Shown: piece after piece, positions 37,758 through 46,919 of the stretch | How the letters are laid out: every line of letters starts with the position of its first letter | How positions within the stretch are numbered: position 1 is the stretch's first letter | Source of the DNA: Neobacillus cucumis | Lineage (GTDB): Bacteria > Bacillota > Bacilli > Bacillales_B > DSM-18226 | DNA: 64,000 nucleotides | Direction: 5' to 3' | NCBI RefSeq assembly: GCF_016107705.1 | Contig: NZ_JAEHGC010000014.1 | Coordinates: 91,657 to 155,656 of the forward strand | The notes under the pieces: model-generated | What the model saw: the letters and a program-made list of their open reading frames with translations, nothing else | The model's database searches: none | What the model was told of the DNA's origin: nothing | Made by a program: the position numbers and the translations under genes

Positions 37758-38963
37758 ATGGGTTTAGATAAAAAAAGAAGTACATTGGCGCTGCTCGCCT
37801 TAGCAGTCAGTGCGTTTGCGATTGGCACAACTGAGTTTATCAGTGTCGGATTATTGCCGTTGATCGCTAAGGATTTAAAAATATCGGTTACAACTGCAGG
37901 TTTAACTGTTTCTTTATATGCATTGGGGGTTACTTTTGGAGCACCGATTCTAACCTCGCTGACAGCGAGAATGTCGAGAAAATCATTATTACTATGGATC
38001 ATGGTTATTTTTATCATCGGCAATAGTATTGCCGCCAGTGCAACAATAGTGTGGGTTTTGCTGTTGGCACGTGTTGTATCTGCATTTTCTCATGGAGTTT
38101 TTATGTCCATCGGCTCCACCATCGCAGCGAACTTAGTACCGGAAAATCGCAGGGCAAGTGCAATTTCGATTATGTTTACAGGACTCACTGTAGCTACGGT
38201 CACAGGTGTTCCGTTCGGAACCTTTATTGGCCAGCAATTTGGCTGGAGATTTGCCTTTATAGCAATCGTCGCAGTTGGTGTGATAGCGTTTTTTGCAAAC
38301 AGTCTATTAATACCAGCTGATTTGCCAAAAGGAATCAAGACCAGATTCCGAGACCAGTTGAAGCTTGTTACCAATGGCCGGTTATTACTTTTATTCATTA
38401 TTACCGCTTTAGGGTATGGAGGTACGTTTGTTGTCTTTACCTATCTATCGCCATTACTTCAGGAAATTACAGGATTTAAACAAGGATCTGTTGCGGTGAT
38501 TTTACTTGTCTATGGACTTGCGATTGCAATTGGCAATGTAATTGGTGGAAAAGCAGCTAATCGAAAGCCAATTTCAGCTTTATTCTATATGTTTATACTA
38601 CAAGCCATTGTGCTATTTGTTTTGACCTTTACAGCACCATTTAAAGCAGCCGGCTTAATAACGATTATTTTTATGGGGGTATTGGCTTTCATGAACGTTC
38701 CCGGATTACAAGTGTATGTCGTGATGCTGGCTGAACGTTATGTACCAAGTGCAGTAGACGTCGCTTCCGCAATTAATATTGCTGCCTTTAATGCGGGAAT
38801 TGCGATTGGGTCCTATCTTGGCGGAGTGGTCACCGATTCAATTGGACTGATTCATACTGCATGGGTTGGAGCACTGATGGTTTTAGGTGCGGTTATTTTA
38901 ACAGGCTGGAGTCGCGCTTTAGAACAGAAGGATGAAAAAAGAGTTTTACAAAAAATTTCTTAA
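37758..38963 (+). CDS. ytbD: MFS transporter YtbD
   Basis: The 401-residue, 12-segment MFS carrier is of the AraJ/YtbD group. Visible features are FAIGTTEFISVGLLP at the N-terminus and ARVVSAFSHGVFMSIGS and FTGLTVATVTGVPFGTFIG in the middle. It resembles B. subtilis YtbD. It is the first gene of a two-gene operon with an aldo/keto reductase, under a divergent HxlR regulator. A role in export of toxic or reactive compounds is inferred. AAGGAGGAG precedes the ATG. Confidence 0.9.
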   Translation: MGLDKKRSTLALLALAVSAFAIGTTEFISVGLLPLIAKDLKISVTTAGLTVSLYALGVTFGAPILTSLTARMSRKSLLLWIMVIFIIGNSIAASATIVWVLLLARVVSAFSHGVFMSIGSTIAANLVPENRRASAISIMFTGLTVATVTGVPFGTFIGQQFGWRFAFIAIVAVGVIAFFANSLLIPADLPKGIKTRFRDQLKLVTNGRLLLLFIITALGYGGTFVVFTYLSPLLQEITGFKQGSVAVILLVYGLAIAIGNVIGGKAANRKPISALFYMFILQAIVLFVLTFTAPFKAAGLITIIFMGVLAFMNVPGLQVYVVMLAERYVPSAVDVASAINIAAFNAGIAIGSYLGGVVTDSIGLIHTAWVGALMVLGAVILTGWSRALEQKDEKRVLQKIS

Positions 38964-38978
38964 AATAAGGAGATAACT

Positions 38979-39818
38979 ATGAAAAACCTTCAAGATCGAA
39001 CTTTATTAAATAACGGTGTAAAAATGCCTTGGCTTGGAATTGGTGTATTTAAAGTAGAAGAGGGCCCCGAGCTTGTTAACGCTATTAGAACTGCGATTAA
39101 ACATGGTTATCGCAGTGTGGATACAGCGGCGATTTACGGAAATGAAGAGGGGGTTGGACAGGGTATCCGTGAAGGGTTACAAGAGGCTGGAATTTCAAGG
39201 GAAGAATTATTTGTAACCTCAAAGGTTTGGAATTCTGACTTAGGCTATGAATCCACTCTAGCAGCCTATGAAACAAGCCTTCAGAAATTAGGTTTAGAGT
39301 ACTTGAATTTATATCTTATTCACTGGCCTGTGGAGGGGAAATATAAAGAAGCTTGGAGAGCATTAGAAACCCTTTATAAAGAGGGACGGGTTAAAGCAAT
39401 AGGTGTGAGTAATTTCCAAATCCACCATCTTGAGGAGCTACTGAAAGAAGCAGAAATTAAACCAGTGATTAATCAGGTGGAGTACCATCCTCGTTTAACA
39501 CAAAAAGAACTTCAGGCATTTAGCCGCAAGCATGATATCCAGCTCGAGGCATGGTCGCCACTGATGCAGGGACAACTACTTGACCATCCCGTACTAAAGG
39601 AAATTGCCTCAAAATATAATAAATCGGCTGCTCAGGTCATTTTGCGCTGGGATTTGCAAAACGGGATTGTGACGATTCCGAAATCTACGAAAGAGCGTCG
39701 TATTGTCGAAAATGCCTCTGTCTTTGATTTTCAGCTGACGAAAGAAGAGATGTTCTGGATTGACCAGTTGAATCAGAATCATCGCGTTGGACCAGACCCA
39801 GATCATATTGACTTTTAA
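38979..39818 (+). CDS. ytbE: Aldo/keto reductase YtbE
   Basis: The 279-residue NADPH-dependent reductase has the complete catalytic tetrad: Asp48, Tyr53 (SVDTAAIYGNE), Lys82 (TSKVWNSD) and His115 (LYLIHWP). The cofactor-binding IPKSTKERRIVENA lies near the end. It reduces aldehydes such as methylglyoxal in related enzymes. It follows ytbD by 15 bases with AAGGAG. With the HxlR regulator it forms a probable electrophile-detoxification unit. Confidence 0.93.
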   Translation: MKNLQDRTLLNNGVKMPWLGIGVFKVEEGPELVNAIRTAIKHGYRSVDTAAIYGNEEGVGQGIREGLQEAGISREELFVTSKVWNSDLGYESTLAAYETSLQKLGLEYLNLYLIHWPVEGKYKEAWRALETLYKEGRVKAIGVSNFQIHHLEELLKEAEIKPVINQVEYHPRLTQKELQAFSRKHDIQLEAWSPLMQGQLLDHPVLKEIASKYNKSAAQVILRWDLQNGIVTIPKSTKERRIVENASVFDFQLTKEEMFWIDQLNQNHRVGPDPDHIDF

Positions 39819-39827
39819 CAAAACCAT

Positions 39828-39865
39828 AGAGATATCAGGGATTGAGACCTGATGTCTCTTTTTTT
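39828..39865 (+). terminator. Terminator of ytbD-ytbE
   Basis: AGAGATATCAGG (39828-39839) pairs with CCTGATGTCTCT (39848-39859) apart from one mismatch, followed by T residues. Confidence 0.9.
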
Positions 39866-39972
39866 GCTCCCATTTTGTCGAAAAACAGAGGAAATTTACC
39901 GAAAACTAAACTCTTTCATTATTGGAAACATATGGTATGATATTGCTAGTTTCATAGAAAAGAGGGGTATCC

Positions 39973-42900
39973 ATGAAGTCGGTTTGGCGAAAATTAAGTG
40001 CCATCGGAATTGGCGCAACACTCATGACATCCACGCTATTGACCACCACCGTCGAGGTATCGGCAGCAAGCAAGTTTGGAACATCCAAAGCAATGATTCA
40101 ACAGAAAACAAAGTCACTAAAGGAAAAGCTCGAGGAAAACAAGACTCCATTATTTAGCGAAGATACGCTTATCATCAAGTATAAACAGCCGCTTTTACTT
40201 GGTGAAGTGAAGGGAGCAAACAAGGATTATATTGTTGTTCAAAATGTGGAAAAGATGGGATACATGGTAGTCAAACTTCTAAAAAATGACTCCCTTCAAA
40301 AAGTAACCCAGGCCTTTCAAAAAAACAGCAAGGTTCTATCGGTGGAAAGAAGCGTCCTCTATAAGCCGTTTTCAGTGCCTTCTGATCCAAAGGCAAAGGA
40401 TGAATACTATCTATCGATGTTAAAGATCCCCGAAGCTCAAAAATTAAAAGGGAAAAGTAAGATTACGGTTGCCGTCATTGATACAGGTATTGACAGCAAA
40501 CATCCGGAACTGAAAGGAAAAATGCTTCCAGCCGTTAATGAAATTAATCCAATGAATCATGGAGCCCCTGACCAGCACGGCACCCATGTCACTGGTATTA
40601 TTTCTGCAGCAAAAGGAAATGGCATTGGCGGCTATGGAATCAACCCAAATGTAAAAATCCTGCCAATTGATGTTTTTGACCGCGATGGTTTTATAACAGA
40701 CTATACGATTGCCCAGGCGGTTTTATACGCAGCAAACCACGGTGCAAAAGTGATTAATATGAGTCTGGGTTCGCCCATTCCGTCTTCCATTTTAGGAGAT
40801 GCAGTTAAAATCGCCATTCAAAAAGGAGTGACCGTTGTCGCTGCTTCAGGAAATGATGGGACTTCCGCACCGAATTATCCTGCAAGCTACGAGGGTGTAA
40901 TTGGGGTCGGATCAATCAATAAAACGAAACACTTAAGTTATTACTCGTCCTACGGTCCTTCGATGGACATCGTTGCACCAGGGGAAGATATTTACGCCCC
41001 GTTTTATGATTATGAGAAGAAATCAACCTTTCAAACTTTGAGCGGAACATCTATGGCGTCACCAATGGTTGCGGGGGCGGCATCCTTGCTTTTATCCAAG
41101 CATCCGAAATTAAAGCCGGCACAGGTTGAATATATTCTAGAACATACAGCCAAGGATTTGGGATCTAAGGGATACGATGTTACATATGGAAAGGGCCTCG
41201 TCGATCCTGTTGCAGCTTTAAAGTATGATATTAAGAAGCTTCCTTCTTTTGTAAATACAGTATGGACGAAAAAAGAAATTTTACAAAATGCAACGGGGCT
41301 TTCAGTGGAAAAAACAAAGGTAGTAACAGGAGTTTTAACGAAACCACGGCAGCAAAAGTGGTATCAGTTTCCTGTTCAAAAAGGTGAGTATATCCAAACG
41401 GCACTTGCGGGGGCAAAACAATTTGATTATAAAATGACCCTTCGCGTTTATGGAGAGGACCAAAGCCTTTCGATTGACGTAAACAAAGTACAGGCCGGAA
41501 AAACGGAAGGGAAACTAATCCAGGTTCCTTTTTCCGGAATGATGGCAATCGGAGTAAATGATATCAATGGGAATTATGATGATTCCTCTGCGAAACAGTC
41601 GACCTATCATCTTTCAATGAAACGATCTGCTGTGATGCCGTCTGACACGTCGACAGCGGATGCTCCAATAGCGGTAACATCGCTGCCGTATACATCCACA
41701 CAGCAAACGTTAATGGGGGAAAATGGGGATGATGATTATTACTATCTTAAGACGAAAAATGAGAATGCTGCGAAAGTAACGCTTTCGGGAATTCCGGGGA
41801 TTGATACGAATATTCAAGTTTATAGTCTTTCCGTGATGAATGAAGATCCCGAACAGGAGGTTGAAAGCAGCACGGATGGAGATCTCCCGATTGATCAACT
41901 CCCGCCAATTGCAGCAGCAGATAGTAAAGGATTGGGTGAAGGGGAAACCTTGACATTCCCTGCTCAGCCTAATACAGAATATTTAGTCAAGGTTTCGAGT
42001 AAACCAATGCTGGATTTTGCAGATGAAAAAGGGATGGTTCTTATCGACAAGTCAAGTGAAGAAGCCCAGGCATCACTTGAACCCTACACCGTTAAAATTC
42101 AAGGCAAGGTGATACCGCCGGATGAAGATAACAGCAGCAATACGAATCCGGATGGCTCTCTTTCTGATTATTATCAATCGATTTTGGATGGCGCCGTTTC
42201 TGCGCCTGCCGGTAAAACACTTGTCGGCTATTTGCAAACGCCGGATGATGAGGATTGGTATGGGATTAAGCCATCTAAAACGGGAATTTATCAATTTAGT
42301 CTGCCTAAGGGATTAGGAGTGAAGCCGTATATTGAAATTGTACAGGTGCTGAATGGTAAGGATGAAAATGGCAGGGATGTTGTTGATTTCAATTTAGTTG
42401 GAACCAATATGAATGATGCGAACTGGGAATCAGGGGAATTAAATGATACCATTTTTTCTGGCTTGAAAAAGAATGAAACTTATTTGATTCATTTAATGGG
42501 GAATCCAATGACAGGGGGAGGTATTTCCCTTGATCCGTATCAATTGTCCTCTAAGTTAATTATTTCAAATACTGGAGATAAATATGAGGATAATGATACA
42601 ATTCCAAAAAATTTGCCGTCCTCAACCATCCATGGAAATTTTGCTTCGCCAAATGATGTGGACATGTTTTATTTAAAAGGGAAGAAATCAAGTATTTACA
42701 GTCTGTTATTTGAGAGCGGAAAGCCTAGTGCGGCCATGCTGAAAAAATATCCAAAAGAGCTTTTCTCACAAATTTATGGAGCTGCGATTGTTTACAAGGA
42801 TGTCAATAAGAACCGAAAAATCGATGGGGCAGATGCAGAAATGGCCAGTGTGATAGCAAAAGGGCTGTTCGAGGGTGCGTCTAATAATTACGGTTCCTTT

Positions 42901-43383
42901 AAAGTGGAAAAGGGCAGCAACTATATCGTTATGATTATTGGGTTTACGGCCAGTTCTTCACAAGTATCGTTGGTACCGTATAATTTATCGATTGCTCCTG
43001 TTCCGACAAAGGACGAAGATGCAAAATCGAAGGTGAAGAACAATATACCATCCAAGCCGCTTGTCTTGAAAAAGAAAAGCTCCCATACGCTGATGGCTAC
43101 TGGCAATTTAAACAGCGGAGTAGGATATGGCGATGAAGACTGGTATGTGTTGAATGTAAAAGACAAATGGAACGGATATATTTCGGTTTCGGGCGGCCCT
43201 GAGATTGATGGGGTCATCTCCCTTTATCATAAGGGCAAAAGAGTAGCCTTCGCAGATTATTATGCACAAGGGCAATCTGAAGTCATGCGCGTCCATCTCA
43301 AAACAGGAAAATATTATATTAAAGTTAAGGACGTAAATGGCAACGCAACAATCAAGCCATATACAATAAAAGTAACAAAATAA
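39973..43383 (+). CDS. Large secreted subtilisin-like (S8) serine protease with C-terminal PPC-like repeats
   Basis: The 1136-residue protein has a signal peptide (about 1-33, ending VSAAS), an inhibitor-like propeptide to about 140, then the S8 catalytic domain with Asp170 (VIDTGID), His202 (QHGTHVTG) and Ser360 (SGTSMASP). The remaining roughly 700 residues contain several repeated beta-rich modules of PPC style; phrases such as DDDYYYLKT, DDEDWYGIKP, DVDMFYLKG and DEDWYVLNV recur about every 120-180 residues. They probably fold as binding or autoinhibitory domains. There is no cell-wall sorting signal. Alone between two terminators. Confidence 0.92.
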   Translation: MKSVWRKLSAIGIGATLMTSTLLTTTVEVSAASKFGTSKAMIQQKTKSLKEKLEENKTPLFSEDTLIIKYKQPLLLGEVKGANKDYIVVQNVEKMGYMVVKLLKNDSLQKVTQAFQKNSKVLSVERSVLYKPFSVPSDPKAKDEYYLSMLKIPEAQKLKGKSKITVAVIDTGIDSKHPELKGKMLPAVNEINPMNHGAPDQHGTHVTGIISAAKGNGIGGYGINPNVKILPIDVFDRDGFITDYTIAQAVLYAANHGAKVINMSLGSPIPSSILGDAVKIAIQKGVTVVAASGNDGTSAPNYPASYEGVIGVGSINKTKHLSYYSSYGPSMDIVAPGEDIYAPFYDYEKKSTFQTLSGTSMASPMVAGAASLLLSKHPKLKPAQVEYILEHTAKDLGSKGYDVTYGKGLVDPVAALKYDIKKLPSFVNTVWTKKEILQNATGLSVEKTKVVTGVLTKPRQQKWYQFPVQKGEYIQTALAGAKQFDYKMTLRVYGEDQSLSIDVNKVQAGKTEGKLIQVPFSGMMAIGVNDINGNYDDSSAKQSTYHLSMKRSAVMPSDTSTADAPIAVTSLPYTSTQQTLMGENGDDDYYYLKTKNENAAKVTLSGIPGIDTNIQVYSLSVMNEDPEQEVESSTDGDLPIDQLPPIAAADSKGLGEGETLTFPAQPNTEYLVKVSSKPMLDFADEKGMVLIDKSSEEAQASLEPYTVKIQGKVIPPDEDNSSNTNPDGSLSDYYQSILDGAVSAPAGKTLVGYLQTPDDEDWYGIKPSKTGIYQFSLPKGLGVKPYIEIVQVLNGKDENGRDVVDFNLVGTNMNDANWESGELNDTIFSGLKKNETYLIHLMGNPMTGGGISLDPYQLSSKLIISNTGDKYEDNDTIPKNLPSSTIHGNFASPNDVDMFYLKGKKSSIYSLLFESGKPSAAMLKKYPKELFSQIYGAAIVYKDVNKNRKIDGADAEMASVIAKGLFEGASNNYGSFKVEKGSNYIVMIIGFTASSSQVSLVPYNLSIAPVPTKDEDAKSKVKNNIPSKPLVLKKKSSHTLMATGNLNSGVGYGDEDWYVLNVKDKWNGYISVSGGPEIDGVISLYHKGKRVAFADYYAQGQSEVMRVHLKTGKYYIKVKDVNGNATIKPYTIKVTK

Positions 43384-43390
43384 CAAAAGT

Positions 43391-43433
43391 AAGGCGGTTA
43401 GCTGAGTGTGTGTCCTCAGCTAACCGCCTTTTT
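43391..43433 (+). terminator. Strong terminator after the secreted protease gene
   Basis: AAGGCGGTTAGCTGAG (43391-43406) pairs perfectly with CTCAGCTAACCGCCTT (43415-43430), then T residues. Confidence 0.95.
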
Positions 43434-43494
43434 CACATGGTGCCTGTCACCGTTCGTGGACAAAAGCGGGGTTTTTGTACGCCTGTGGTGGACA
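43434..43494. repeat. Dispersed REP-like element, copy 4
   Basis: CACATGGTGCCTGTCAC continues into CGTTCGTGGAC and ends GTGGTGGAC. It matches the right half and tail of copy 2 at 9145-9206. The left hairpin arm is missing and the protease terminator sits directly against it. Confidence 0.75.
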
Positions 43495-43573
43495 GTGGTG
43501 CAAAGGAATAAATGTTGGGGGTTTTATGGGGCATATTAAAGATAAAAAGTTCTTGCACAAAATTCTAAAAATA

Positions 43574-43593
43574 GTTACTATAATGGTAGTAAC
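43574..43593. promoter_or_regulatory. Palindromic operator before the nucleoside transporter gene
   Basis: GTTACTA and TAGTAAC are perfect 7-base arms separated by 6 bases. They overlap the -10 region of a promoter whose -35 is probably TTGCAC at about 43552. The same palindrome occurs at 44909-44930. Confidence 0.75.
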
Positions 43594-43655
43594 CAAAACG
43601 AACGTTTGTAAGCGTCTACAAGAGGCTGCCGTTTGATATTATCTGGGGGTAATGT

Positions 43656-44837
43656 ATGAAATATGTCATTTCAATTATTGGTCTTCTTTTTGTATTCGGT
43701 TTAGCGTTATTAGCCAGTAAAGATCGGAAAAGGGTAAGGGTTAAACCGATTATCATCATGGTGGTCATTCAAATTCTTTTATCCTGGATCCTCTTGAATA
43801 CCGAAATAGGTTTAATCATTATTAAAGCGATCTCTACTGTTTTCAGTAAATTACTGGAATACGCAAATGAAGGGGTAAGCTTCGTGTTTGGCGGACTGGC
43901 GAATAAAGGAGAGGCACCATTCTTTTTAAATGTGCTGCTGCCAATTGTATTTATTTCTGTCTTAATCGGTATTTTCCAATATCTTAAAATCCTTCCTCTG
44001 ATCATGAAAGGAATTGGACTTGTTCTTAGTAAGGTCAATGGGATGGGGAAATTGGAATCGTATAATGCAGTGGCATCGATGATGGTCGGACAGTCGGAAG
44101 TATTTATTACGGTTAAAAAACAGCTTGGACAGCTGCCGGAGCATCGCTTGTATACACTATGTGCCTCCGCGATGTCTACCGTTTCGATGTCGATTGTCGG
44201 AGCCTATATGAATATGCTTCAGCCGAAATTTGTTGTAACGGCTCTTATCCTTAACCTATTTGGCGGTTTTATCGTTACATCCATCATTAACCCTTACAGG
44301 GTGGAACCAAGTGAAGATATTTTGGTGATCCATGAAGAAGCGAAACAATCCTTCTTTGAAATGCTTGGGGAGTATATCCTTGATGGATTTAAGGTGGCCA
44401 TTATTGTAGGTGCCATGTTGATTGGCTTTGTTGCCTTAATGGCTGCGATTAATCATTTATTTCAATTATTGTTCTCGATTTCCTTCCAGCAGCTTCTAGG
44501 ATATATTTTTGCGCCGGTGGCCTTTATTATGGGAATCACCCCATCTGAAACCGTTCGTGCCGGTGGAATTATGGCAACTAAACTTGTAACGAATGAATTT
44601 GTAGCGATGATGGATTTATCGAAAGCAGTAAAAAGTTTTGACCAGCGGACAGTTGGAATTCTTTCTGTATTTTTAGTATCCTTTGCGAACTTTGCGTCAA
44701 TCGGAATTATTGCCGGAGCCGTTAAAGGCTTAAATGAAAAACAAGGAAATGTCGTGGCCCGCTTCGGTTTAAAACTTCTTTACGGAGCGACACTTGTCAG
44801 CGTTCTGTCTGGTGTAATTGTGAGCTTTGTCTTATAA
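43656..44837 (+). CDS. Concentrative nucleoside transporter (NupC family)
   Basis: The 393-residue membrane protein is of the CNT family, with the core [15 protein letters not shown], the gate segment [13 protein letters not shown] and the C-terminal [27 protein letters not shown] containing the conserved nucleoside-binding residues. It imports nucleosides with protons or sodium. The next two genes encode a purine efflux-type MFS protein and purine nucleoside phosphorylase, so purine nucleosides are the likely cargo. GGGGG precedes the ATG. A shared operator links it to the neighbouring unit. Confidence 0.92.
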   Translation: MKYVISIIGLLFVFGLALLASKDRKRVRVKPIIIMVVIQILLSWILLNTEIGLIIIKAISTVFSKLLEYANEGVSFVFGGLANKGEAPFFLNVLLPIVFISVLIGIFQYLKILPLIMKGIGLVLSKVNGMGKLESYNAVASMMVGQSEVFITVKKQLGQLPEHRLYTLCASAMSTVSMSIVGAYMNMLQPKFVVTALILNLFGGFIVTSIINPYRVEPSEDILVIHEEAKQSFFEMLGEYILDGFKVAIIVGAMLIGFVALMAAINHLFQLLFSISFQQLLGYIFAPVAFIMGITPSETVRAGGIMATKLVTNEFVAMMDLSKAVKSFDQRTVGILSVFLVSFANFASIGIIAGAVKGLNEKQGNVVARFGLKLLYGATLVSVLSGVIVSFVL

Positions 44838-44841
44838 AAGT

Positions 44842-44872
44842 TAAACCTAGTGATTTCACTAGGTTTATTTTA
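44842..44872 (+). terminator. Terminator after the nucleoside transporter gene
   Basis: AAACCTAGTG (44842-44851) pairs with CACTAGGTTT (44856-44865), followed by ATTTTATT. Confidence 0.8.
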
Positions 44873-44908
44873 TTGTAAAAAAACCTCTTGCCATAAAAGG
44901 TTATTAAG

Positions 44909-44930
44909 GGTTACTATAGTGGTAGTAACC
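44909..44930. promoter_or_regulatory. Palindromic operator before pbuE-deoD
   Basis: GGTTACTA and TAGTAACC flank TAGTGG. It is the second copy of the 43574 palindrome, extended by one base on each side, and again overlaps the probable -10 (TACTAT/TATAGT). Confidence 0.75.
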
Positions 44931-44979
44931 AATTGGAAAACGTTCAAAATAACCACCAATTGAAGGGAGGAGTCACCAC

Positions 44980-46158
44980 ATGAATTTTAGAATCTATCTT
45001 TTAGCAATTGTTTCATTTGTGGTCGGAATGGCTGAGCTGATTGTCGGTGGGATTCTTGACATCGTATCAGATGGCCTTGGCATTTCAATTAGTACCGCGG
45101 GAGAACTTATCACGGTATATTCGCTTGTTTTTGCGATCGCCTCACCGGTCCTTTTAACGGTAACCGCGAAAATTGAAAGAAAGCGACTGTTGCTTTGGAC
45201 ATTGCTGATCTTCTTATGCGGGAATATGATCGCCTTCATCAGCCCTAATTTTATTGTTTTATTTCTTTCAAGAATTATCTCTGCTGCAAGTGGATCACTA
45301 TTAGTGGTTCTTTCCGTAACCATTGCTTCAAGTATTGTAAAAGAAGAGTATCGTGCGCGGGCAATTGGAGTCATCTTTATGGGAATCAGCGGATCCCTCG
45401 TATTAGGGGTGCCGATTGGACTTGTGATTGGGAATCATTTCGGCTGGCGCTCGCCATTTCTGTTTATCGCCGTGCTAACGCTAATTTCAATGGCCGGGGT
45501 ATATGCCTTCTTAAATAAAATCGAGCCAAAACCAATGATTTCACTAAAACAGCAACTTCAAACCTTAAAAAATTCTAAGACTTTATCAGCACAGTTAACA
45601 TCGGTTTTATTTTTAACGGGGCATTTAACCCTTTATGCATATCTAACCCCATTTTTAAAAACAACCTTACATTTAGATGCAACATGGATCAGTATTTTTT
45701 ACTTTATTTTTGGGATTTCAGCAGTGTTTGGAGGCGGCTTTGGAGGCTGGCTGGCCGACAAATGGGGTTCAAAGAAAAGCATTTTAACCATCGTAACAGT
45801 GTTTGCCGTCGCCCTGTTTGTCCTGCCAAATGTCACCTTTTCAAGTACGCTTTTTGTCATCGTGATGATGGTTTGGAGTGCGTTAAGCTGGGCGATTACA
45901 CCGGCACAGCAAAATTATTTAATTGAAACGGCACCGGAAACATCGGATATCCAGCAAAGCTTGAATAATTCTGCCTTGCATATTGGGATTGCACTGGGCT
46001 CTGTAATTGGTGGAATGGTCATCAATCAGTATTCGGTTCAAGCGAATGCATCGGTGGGCGGGGTATTTATCATCTTTGCTTTACTATGTGCTATTTTTTC
46101 CATCACAAGAAAACCAACTGAAAATAGACAAGAGGAGGTGAGCATGATGATGGAGTAG
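44980..46158 (+). CDS. pbuE: MFS purine efflux transporter, PbuE-like
   Basis: The 392-residue, 12-segment MFS protein closely resembles B. subtilis PbuE (hypoxanthine/adenine efflux) in [45 protein letters not shown] and [20 protein letters not shown]. In B. subtilis pbuE is controlled by an adenine riboswitch. I see no such aptamer here; control seems to pass to a palindromic operator. It probably exports the base released by DeoD. AAGGGAGGAG precedes the ATG; deoD follows after 28 bases. Confidence 0.87.
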   Translation: MNFRIYLLAIVSFVVGMAELIVGGILDIVSDGLGISISTAGELITVYSLVFAIASPVLLTVTAKIERKRLLLWTLLIFLCGNMIAFISPNFIVLFLSRIISAASGSLLVVLSVTIASSIVKEEYRARAIGVIFMGISGSLVLGVPIGLVIGNHFGWRSPFLFIAVLTLISMAGVYAFLNKIEPKPMISLKQQLQTLKNSKTLSAQLTSVLFLTGHLTLYAYLTPFLKTTLHLDATWISIFYFIFGISAVFGGGFGGWLADKWGSKKSILTIVTVFAVALFVLPNVTFSSTLFVIVMMVWSALSWAITPAQQNYLIETAPETSDIQQSLNNSALHIGIALGSVIGGMVINQYSVQANASVGGVFIIFALLCAIFSITRKPTENRQEEVSMMME

Positions 46159-46181
46159 GGGATATCCTCTCCAGCATCATG
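46143..46181 (+). other. Hairpin spanning the pbuE stop and the deoD leader
   Basis: CATGATGATGGAG (46143-46155) pairs with CTCCAGCATCATG (46169-46181) with one mismatch, and AGG/CCT extends it inward. It ends 5 bases before the deoD ATG, where no clear Shine-Dalgarno sequence is visible. Confidence 0.6.
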
Positions 46182-46186
46182 GTCGA

Positions 46187-46885
46187 ATGAGTGTTCATAT
46201 CAATGCAAAACAAGGGGAAATTGCAGAAAATATTTTATTACCAGGAGATCCTTTGCGTGCCAAGTATATCGCGGAGACTTTTTTGGAAGATGTGACTTGT
46301 TATAATGAAGTGCGCGGCATGCTTGGGTTTACAGGTATGTATAAAGGAAAAAGAGTATCTGTACAAGGAACAGGGATGGGGATTCCATCAATCTCTATCT
46401 ATGTGAATGAATTAATCCGTGAATATGGAGTGAAAAACTTAATTCGTGTTGGTTCCTGCGGGGCAATCCAGAAGGATCTAAAGGTCCGGGATGTGGTTCT
46501 TGCGATGACCTCTTCAACTGATTCGAATACCAACCGCATGGCTTTTCCAGGAATTGATTATGCACCGTGTGCCAACTTTAATTTACTGCAGAATGCTTAT
46601 CAAGCAGGCACGCAAAAGGGTATGGAAATAAAGGTTGGAAATGTTTTGTCAGCGGATGTATTCTACCGTGACAGTATGGATATTGTGAAAAAGCTGGCAG
46701 ATTACGGCGTGCTCGCAGTGGAAATGGAAACTACTGCATTATATACGCTGGCAGCAAAATATGGCGTGAACGCCCTATCGATTTTAACCGTCAGTGATCA
46801 TATTTTCACAGGGGAAGAAACGACAGCCGAAGAACGTCAAACCACGTTTAATGATATGGTGATCATGGCGCTTGAGGCATTATAA
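46187..46885 (+). CDS. deoD: Purine nucleoside phosphorylase, DeoD type
   Basis: The 232-residue hexameric-type phosphorylase is highly similar to B. subtilis Deo[16 protein letters not shown] (phosphate site), [50 protein letters not shown] and the catalytic Asp region [14 protein letters not shown]. It splits purine (deoxy)nucleosides to base and (deoxy)ribose-1-phosphate. It is the last gene of the unit with pbuE. The start lacks a strong RBS and sits behind a hairpin, suggesting translational coupling. Confidence 0.96.
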   Translation: MSVHINAKQGEIAENILLPGDPLRAKYIAETFLEDVTCYNEVRGMLGFTGMYKGKRVSVQGTGMGIPSISIYVNELIREYGVKNLIRVGSCGAIQKDLKVRDVVLAMTSSTDSNTNRMAFPGIDYAPCANFNLLQNAYQAGTQKGMEIKVGNVLSADVFYRDSMDIVKKLADYGVLAVEMETTALYTLAAKYGVNALSILTVSDHIFTGEETTAEERQTTFNDMVIMALEAL

Positions 46886-46890
46886 AATAA

Positions 46891-46919
46891 AGGCAGCGGG
46901 ATCATCCCGCTGCCATTTT
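46891..46919. terminator. Bidirectional terminator between deoD and the TrmB-type regulator gene
   Basis: GGCAGCGGGAT (46892-46902) pairs with ATCCCGCTGCC (46904-46914). ATTTTA follows on plus and TTTATTTTAT on minus. Confidence 0.9.

Noticed and set aside
44872..44980. Adenine riboswitch before the pbuE-like gene, as in B. subtilis
   Set aside because: The 110-base gap holds a palindromic operator and promoter; no purine aptamer core or P1 stem is visible.
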